From Cyanoderma ruficeps (taxonomy: Eukaryota > Chordata > Aves > Passeriformes > Timaliidae), in NCBI GenBank assembly GCA_008694505.1, contig VZDJ01000219.1, forward strand, positions 14,203,058-14,267,057: a DNA stretch of 64,000 nucleotides. The letters are read 5' to 3'. The notes below the pieces were generated by a model, which did no database searches, was not told the origin of the DNA, and was given only the letters and a program-made list of their open reading frames with translations. Positions 56,940 to 64,000 of this stretch are shown piece by piece; within the stretch, counting starts at the first letter, position 1; each line of letters opens with the position of its first letter. The position numbers and the translations under genes were made by a program.

Positions 56940-57810
56940 GAGGTTAGAGGGGGTTAAAGGAGTTTTATCAAGTGGGTATTTATTAAAAGGCCTTCAAAGG
57001 ATGCATCTTGGGCAGCACAGGAGCCTGGCTGTGGTGACTCCCAAGATGGACCCTGAGTCGTCTGGGAGGTTCTTCATCATTGGGTCTGGTTCTTTCTGAT
57101 GCCTTGAGAGGCTGCCTAGAGCAGAGGCTAGATGGGGTTAAAGGAATTTTATAAAGTGGGAATTTATTAAAAGGCTTTCAGAGGATTGTTTTTTCTGACT
57201 GAGCTGTGAGGAGAACTTGCTCACGCTTTATATGAAGTTCAGAGCTATGGACCAATGCAGTGCAAATCTGGAAAATATGAAAGCTGAAACTTAAGGCATC
57301 AGGGGTGGCCTGGGGGACATCTGGGGGACATGGGGGCTGGTTCTTCTCATGCCTTGAGAGGCTACCTAGAACAGAAGCTGGAGTTAAAGGAATTTTATAA
57401 AGGAGGAATTATTAAAAGGTCTTCAAAGGACACACCTTGGGCAGTACAAGAGCCTGGCCAAGGCTGCACCCAAGATGGACCAAGATGGACCCTGGGTCAG
57501 GAGTTTTCACACTTTTATAAGTTTTGGTCCATTTACACATTGGGGTTAATTCTCCAATTACAGCTCCAGGTGATGAGGTCCCATCCTCCCAGTTTGCTCT
57601 CCTCAATTCCCTGTGGTTTATGATTTTTTTGGGCCTGAAGCTGCAGTGGGGCCCTTGGTTCTGGGGCTGGAAAAGGATTGCTCTGTGTGACTGAGCTGTG
57701 AGGAGAACTTGCTCACACTTAATATGAAGCTCAGAGTTATGGACCAATGCAGGGCAGAATCTGGAAAATATGAAACTCAGACTTAAATCATCAGCCCAGG
57801 GCTGTACAGA
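56940..57810 (-). mobile_element. Cluster of three related LTR-like modules
   Basis: Three modules begin with a shared block (TTAAAGGAATTTTATAAAG-like, then GGGAATTTATTAAAAGG and CTTTCA/CTTCAAAGGA) at about 56950, 57130 and 57375. Modules one and three share CTTGGGCAGCACAGGAGCCT-like and CCCAAGATGGACC blocks. Modules two and three share CTGAGCTGTGAGGAGAACTT and TATGGACCAATGCAG. The pattern fits one LTR family with nested or tandem partial copies. The orientation call (minus) is tentative. Confidence 0.65.
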
Positions 57811-59034
57811 GCCTGCAGCCACCAGCAAGAGGAGTTCGTAGAGGATTGCTTTCATTTTGCAATGTCTTGGTGGTATAAATACTTAGAAATAACTATTAAA
57901 TGCTTAGGAAAGGGATGGATAAATGCTCAGAAAGGGATGGGGCAGAAGCAATCCTGAAGGTGCTGGAACAGGCTGGGTTTGTAGGGAAGTGGTGTGTGCA
58001 GTTTCTCCAGAGGTGTGCCCAGGGGAGAGCTGGGAATGCAGGAGTTGTGTGTGAATTTTGGAATCATTTGGTCCGAAGGGAACGGCTTGACCCTGTGGAT
58101 GCTGCCTGCTGCATCTTCTTTAGGAAAGGGACCAAAAGTTTCTGCACATGGGGAAGTTGTGGCAGTGGAATTTTACAGGTGCTCTTTGTCCCCTGGCAGG
58201 GACACCAGTGGCAAGAGGGACTGAACTCAGCTGTGACAAAAATTAGCACAATAATGAACTGTAAATAGACAGGGATTTCTGGGTGTTCAGGGTTCTGTGC
58301 AACACCAGACTGAAAAATGCCAAAGTCATCTGAAAAAATGCTGTGTTCCCCTTGAAACAGATTGTTTGCATTTCTTCTGTCACGAGTAGATATTTATTCA
58401 ACACAAACCAACAAACTCGTGTTTCCATGAATCATTGAACTCCTGTACAGCACAAGTGGATGGGGAGCCAGGTCAGCATTGCTGCAATTCCTGGGGGAAA
58501 CAAGTTGTGAAATTTTGCCACAGCAAAGAAGATGACTTTGGGTGAAATATATTTGAGCCATGACCAGAGCAGAAAAAACTCTGGAACATCTGGGTCAGGG
58601 AGGTCACTCTGGTGCGTTCCCATTTCCTCTCAGAAGTGCTCAGAGCACTGCATTGGTCTCTTCAGGGAAAGCTCTAGTGAGAGGTTTATTTACCACTCAT
58701 TTTCCAGCACTGAGAGGTCTCCTCCAAATGTCAATTGGATTTCTCCAAAGGAAAACACATCCTGATTTTTTTTTTTTCTCTTGAAAGAGCCAAGAGAAAC
58801 AAAGTGGGGAAAAAACAGAAACAAGCACCTTGGGAGGTTGGAACTGCAATGACCCCCAGTGTTCCCTGCTGCCACGGAGTAGGAGTGCAGCAACTCAGGG
58901 CTCCGGTTTTTACAGGTTTAACAGCTCCACAGGTCCATTGGAATAAAAATAAATCCCCTCTGGCTGTAGGAAAGAGGTCAGAGCTGCTGTGGAGCAAAAG
59001 GATGAGTGATCACAGGATCCTGGAACCGTAGAAT

Positions 59035-59300
59035 GGTTTATGTGAGTGTTTGGATGGTTTGTGGTGGTTTTTTGAATGGCTTATGGCATTTTTTTTTAAT
59101 GGTTTGACATGTTTTTTGAATGGTTTGAGATGTTTTTCAAACGGTTTGAGATGGGTTTTGGATGGTTTGACATAGTTTTTGGATGGTTTGAGATGGTTTT
59201 GGATGGTTTGACATGGTTTTCGGATGGTTTGAGATGGGTTTTGGATGGTTTGAGATGGGTTTTGGATGGTTTGAGATGTTTTTTGGATGGTTTGAGAAGT
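59035..59300 (+). repeat. ~21-bp minisatellite
   Basis: About twelve degenerate copies of TTTTGGATGGTTTGAGATGGG occur, the best conserved between 59215 and 59296 with a 21-base period. As the period is a multiple of three, it stays open in several frames and encodes spurious repetitive peptides. Confidence 0.92.
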
Positions 59301-62300
59301 GTGGCCCTCAGCCAGGAATCCCCCAGAGCACAGGGTGGTCCTGGGGGTGGAGCAGTGACCCCATCCCACCTGTGAGGGGGGATTTCATGGGCTGCAGATG
59401 TGGCTCAGCTTAGGAAAGGCAGAGGTTGTCCCTCAGAGCTGTTCATGGTGCACCCAGCAGGTCTCTCTGGGCTTACAGGTAAAATATCTCCTCCTCTTCT
59501 TCCTCCTCCTTGTCCCTTATCCTTCCCTGGGCAGATGAAGAGACCGCGGAGCTTCCCAAGGCAGAGCAGCACACTCAGTGCTGGGGCTTGGGAAGGATTA
59601 AAACTTCTGACTGCCTGGGAATTCTAATGATCCTGCCAGATGAATCAGAGCTCTGACAGGTTCTGTCTCCTTCAGTACAAGTTCATCAAGCCCAAGTGGA
59701 TGGTTTTGTCTTGCTCTGCCCTCCCCTGCATGCCCCAGCACCCCCCGTTTCACACTGGATTTGCACTGGGCATTTTTGGAGGTATTTTAGGAGCAAGTGT
59801 GGACTTTTTGTGCTGATGGCACCTGCAGAGCTTTGGGGTCTGTGCTGTCCCTTCTCCAGCAGTTTCTTTATTTATGGCACCAAAAGAGAAGATTTCCCCC
59901 CCTTGCCAAGGTGCTGATAAATCACATTCCCACTACATTCTTTTTTTGGAAATTCATGAGCAAAAGCTTGAGAAACACGGCAGATGATGAGCATTTAAAA
60001 GTGGTGATTTCAGTGATATTTCATTTGTTTTGCCCAGGGCAGGGCAGCCAGAGGTTGCTCGAGATGTGTTTTCCACTCCAGAGGTTTCAGTTCAGGGATC
60101 AGCTCCCTGTGCCAGCAGAAGTGGCTCCAGACCAAGCCCAAGCTGAGGGGATCTGATTGCTGCCTGGAAATGCTAATATTGTTACATAGACAAGAGGTAA
60201 TTTGGTTTTCACCTAAATTTCATTAGCTGCCAACCTGCAAAGGGATTCTCTAAAAATACGGGGGATGATTAGACTCAATGACAACTAAAAAAAGAGTTTT
60301 GTCATTTCTGGAAGGAGCTTTCTTAATTTTTTAATGAAGCTTTGCCAATATTTACAGCCAAACTTCTGTTCCAACTTCCCTGGCGTGGTTTTCCAGCCTA
60401 GCATCGGTGCCAGCCTTTCAGTGACATTCCCTGTGACCATCAGAGCTCCCTCAGGCAGATTTGGGCTGAGTCAGGGAGTGCAGGGCAGATTTGGGATCTG
60501 CTGCAGGATCCAGAGGCAGAGGAACCCTCAGGCCCAGGAATGTGGGTGTTCCACAAAGTCCATGTTAGCACCCTGTGTCAAAGCAGCCTCCTTCCCCCAA
60601 ACCCTGCTCCCCAAAGAGCTGCTGAAGCCTTGTCCCAGCTCCAAAAATGCCTCACAGAGACCTTCTGATAAGAGAAAAGCCTCTTGTAACTGTGCTGAGT
60701 GAAGCCAAGGTATTTCTCTTATTTCCTACAGAGGAGCGAGGGAGATTAGAGTTTTAAAAACCTCAGTTTCCTCTAGTTTTTGAAAGAGGCTCTCTTTCAC
60801 TGCACCGGGATGTTGGAAAAGGAGATGACAGTGAAGCTGAACCCCTTTTTGTTATCTGGCCTACCACAAGGTTCAGGATCAGAAGTTGTGCATCAGTTTG
60901 TGTCTGGTGGGGCTCTGCAGGGCACCTTGAGCTTTGAAATGACTGAAATGTGTCTTTGGCTGCTTTCAATTGCACCGTTTGTGCTGTGGGTAATGAAGTC
61001 ACCCGAAGCACCGATCATGACATTTATAGTTACCAACTGATAGTTATCAAAAGCCCTGCGATTCCTAGTTAATGAAGGAATTAATTTGCGTTGTGGTGGG
61101 ACAGGATCTTCCAGCTGGGGTTAGGGATCCATGGCCCAGAGCAGAGCCCACATTCCCTGCAGCTGGAATTCCTGACAGCTCCTCCTGGCAAAGCCAGACT
61201 GGGGGAAACTTCCCATTTAAATAACGGAGTGCAGCTCCAAGGACAGCGTTTAGATAAAGCACAGACACCCCTCATCATGCAGCACATTCTGAATCCAACT
61301 CCCAGACCTTTGCCAGTCTCTCCACTCATTCCAGAGATCCAAAACAGGATTTCAAACTAATTTTGGTACCTGAATAAATTCTGTTATGGGTAGAAATTTG
61401 CTCTCCACCTACTTGCCTTCTGTTTCAGCTGACCTTTGAATGTGTTGGGCTGGTTCTCTCCTCTCCAGAGATTAATTTGGTTTATCAGCAAAGTGTTTTC
61501 AGACAATGCAAATCAGCATGTGCAAAGAGCTCCACATGCCTTGGGGTTAGAAATTCTATAGAAACTTCAGCAATTACTGTCATGTTCTGTTCTTCCTCGG
61601 GGCAGCAGTATCTCCAACTCAGAGCTAATTGTGAAAGTGCATTTTAATTTTAGGTTCACTTCTTTATTCTTCCCTTCAATAATTTTCTTCTTTGCCGATT
61701 GCTAGAGGAGAATTTATTTAAGTATTGTGTGCACCGCCCCATTGCAAACCCACAATGTGGAAAAGCTTCCCTGTTGCTGCAGTAAAATTGCTTTTAAGGC
61801 TTTTGGAGTGGCTGTGGGAGAGAAAACCTTGTTATTCCCAAGGCATTTTGGCCAGAAATTCGGTATTTCCAGGAAGGTGTCCAGGACTTCCAGCACATCT
61901 GTTGTGATTTGATTGGTTTTTAACCATTTGCCATTTTTGGGCTCCCCGCCATTGCCCGTGGTGCTCACCCACCTGTGCTCCCAGCCCTTGGGCAGCCCTG
62001 AGCATCTTCCCACCTTCAGCTTTCCATTTCAAAACAGAAAAAAAATGGCATTTGGAGGGTTTGGTTTGATTTATTTGGCAGCAAAGGCGATCCTTGCCAC
62101 CATCTGCTGCTGAGTGCATCTTGAACGGGAACTGATGGAGAGCCAGGCTTGGTTTGGGTTTGCCACCAGTAAAGCTGCACTTCTGCCGTGGGAATGTGGG
62201 AATGACATCCTGCCCTGCAAATATTCCATCCCTATTAAATCCAGCTGATTAAGGCTGTTCCTGTATGAGCTGATGATTTCCAGTCCTCACTCCTGAATTA

Positions 62301-62849
62301 ATTGTTCTGTTCTGTGGCCATGACAGACCAGGGAAGAGCATTTTAAAACGCAGGTAACCAGATTTAGGAGGCAGTTTGGGAACTCCCCGGGGACTCCTAC
62401 CCTGGGCTGCCCTTAAATTGGCTTCCAGAGGGCACAGACACATCCCAGGCACGGGTTTGAGATGAGTTTTGCACAGCAATCCTTGGGACAGGCGTGGCTG
62501 TATGATTTTTCCTCGCTGGAGCAGAACTGGGCTGGGAACGGGAGCGTTGCTGAGGTTCATTTGGGATTCCTGCCTCCCTCTGCCGCTGCTTCCCCTCAGA
62601 GAAGTCAGAATTCCCCTCCCGCCGCATCCAGCCTTCCTCGGCAGCGCTTTCAAAGCCGGTCGTGTCCCTGGAGTGTGGATGGTGTCTGACACTGGCACTG
62701 ACAGCCTTTCCGAGATCTCCCTGAAGGGTTGTTAATGAGGCTGTTAATTTGTGTCATTCCACCGAGCCATCAAAGCCCTTCAGGGACTGCGGAGCACGTG
62801 GCGCTAAAGAGCTTTTCGCTTTATCTCCTGAAGTGTTTGTGTTGTCAAG

Positions 62850-62999
62850 GAATCGCTGAGGCTGGAAAAGCCCTCCAGGACTGAATCCCGGCTGTGCCCA
62901 ATCCTCAGCTTGTCCCCAGCCCAGAGCACTGAGTGTCACCTCCAGGAATTCCTTGGACACCTCCAGGGATGGGGACCCCAAACCTCCCTGGGCAGCCCC
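62850..62999 (-). mobile_element. CR1-like LINE 3'-end fragment, reverse orientation
   Basis: GAATCGCTGAGGCTGGAAAA, GCTTGTCCCCAGCCCAGAGC, GAGTGTCACCTCCAGGAATT and CCCAAACCTCCCTGGGCAGC are the reverse complement of the 3' blocks of the 36290-type subfamily. Confidence 0.88.
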
Positions 63000-64000
63000 T
63001 GCCATGTTTTTGTACCTTGCCTTGATATAATGTCACAGCCCAAAGGATGTGACATCCACACAGGAGCGTTTCCCTGCTCTGAAATCCTTTTTCTCTCTCA
63101 AAATGAAGTTTAAAAATTCCTTTAACCTCTGTGTTTTCTGAGCTCTGAGTCCAAATTTCTTTAACCTCTGAGTCCTGGCAGTGCTTTTTCCACCACTAAA
63201 ATGAAACTACTTCTGGAAAAACACACAAACAACAGTTTAAGTGCCATGCACAGCAATATATTGTGGAGATTTATTTAAGAATTGAAGGAAACCATATGGA
63301 TTTGTCCCTTTGCAAAGCTACACGAACCAGAGCAGAGCCAAACAGGCAAACTCAAGTGCAAAAGAGAAGAAAAATCAAGAAACTGGTCCTGTGTCATATT
63401 AAAGTTATCTACGAGTAACTTTCTCACAGATTGATCTGTCAGTGCACAGGAGCAGCCCCAGTTTGCAGTGATGTATTAAAGGCACATGAATGCATCCAGG
63501 GAGATTCATGCCCTGTGCTGCTGTGCTGACAGGCTTTTATAGCACCGGGCTCGGTATTTATCAGCACCGAAAGCACTTCATAACACTTGGAGCCAACGTC
63601 TGAGACAAGAGCTGCACAAAGCAACTGCTCCACGGGCAGGAAAGCAATTAGGAGTGACACTTCCACAAGTGCTGCCAGGAGACCTTCAAAGAGCTGGAGC
63701 TGGCAGGGGGGAAGGTGGGGATGTTTTATCCACCTCCCCAGCTTGGGATGCCCCTCCTGCAGCCCCCCGGGCATCCCTGGAAATCCATCCTTGGGCACAG
63801 CCCTGCTCAGCCTCTCTGGGAGGGAGGAAAACCAGGCACTGATCTGTGCTCCTGGGACAGGGACAGGACCCAGGGACATTTGAGCTGTCAAAAGGCTCCA
63901 GGATCACCAGGCAGGGATCTCCAGCAGCTCTGCATTGCCTCCATAAATCAGATTATTTAGCCATGGGGACAAATTAAGTGGCCAAGTTACAACTCCCTGG

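Larger units (their letters stand above)
56907..64000 (+). other. HTR4: HTR4 3' intron region, runs off the window
   Basis: After the shared splice donor, mammals use several alternative C-terminal exons. I looked for peptides like those of human isoforms a-d and b and found none here, so they probably lie beyond 64000 or have diverged. The region contains LTR-like modules (56940-57800), a minisatellite near 59.1 kb, one reverse CR1-like copy, and otherwise unique AT-rich sequence with no supported gene. Confidence 0.6.

Noticed and set aside
56907..64000. Alternative HTR4 C-terminal exons
   Set aside because: No reading frame resembling the known mammalian tail peptides with a proper acceptor was found. 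Weak partial resemblances were not convincing.

Overview
This window looks like nuclear DNA from a bird, most likely a passerine. The evidence is intron-split vertebrate genes with GT-AG junctions, at least a dozen truncated copies resembling the 3' end of the avian CR1 LINE, several LTR-like dispersed repeats, and a compact gene layout with one GC-rich CpG island. No species can be named from the sequence alone. Nothing prokaryotic is present, and almost all long open frames outside the exons below are shadows or low-complexity artefacts.

Layout, all genes on the + strand. (1) 275-3865: an SLC26-family sulfate/anion exchanger, closest to SLC26A2, with two coding exons (288-881 and 1650-3224; 722 residues) and a 3' UTR carrying a G-rich tract, an assembly gap and a 41-bp minisatellite. 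(2) 3.9-11.4 kb: intergenic DNA with no recognisable gene. (3) 11.43-12.56 kb: a CpG island full of short tandem repeats, a plausible promoter for the next gene. (4) 32.35-56.91 kb: HTR4, the Gs-coupled serotonin 5-HT4 receptor. I recognise a start-codon exon (32347-32428), the TM2-TM3 exon (47085-47285), the TM4/second-extracellular-loop exon (55366-55519) and the TM5-TM7 exon (56185-56906). The exon that should carry TM1 is not visible between 32.4 and 47.1 kb and may lie in the 256-base gap at 44673-44928. The alternative C-terminal exons are not recognised before the window ends. (5) 56.9-64 kb: the 3' intron of HTR4, starting with a cluster of related LTR-like modules.

The most notable observation is an in-frame coding minisatellite in the large HTR4 exon. 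It adds about 51 residues of Pro/Gln/His-rich repeat (unit near PQEPRQH) to the third intracellular loop, compared with the human receptor as I recall it. This loop governs G-protein and arrestin coupling. The start exon also carries two upstream ORFs, one of which ends in a TGATG stop-start overlap with the HTR4 initiation codon.

The two genes are functionally unrelated: one is a sulfate/anion exchanger, the other an amine GPCR. I see no sign that they work together. Exon boundaries come from frame, splice consensus and remembered family sequences. Family names for repeats are inferences, since no database search was possible.
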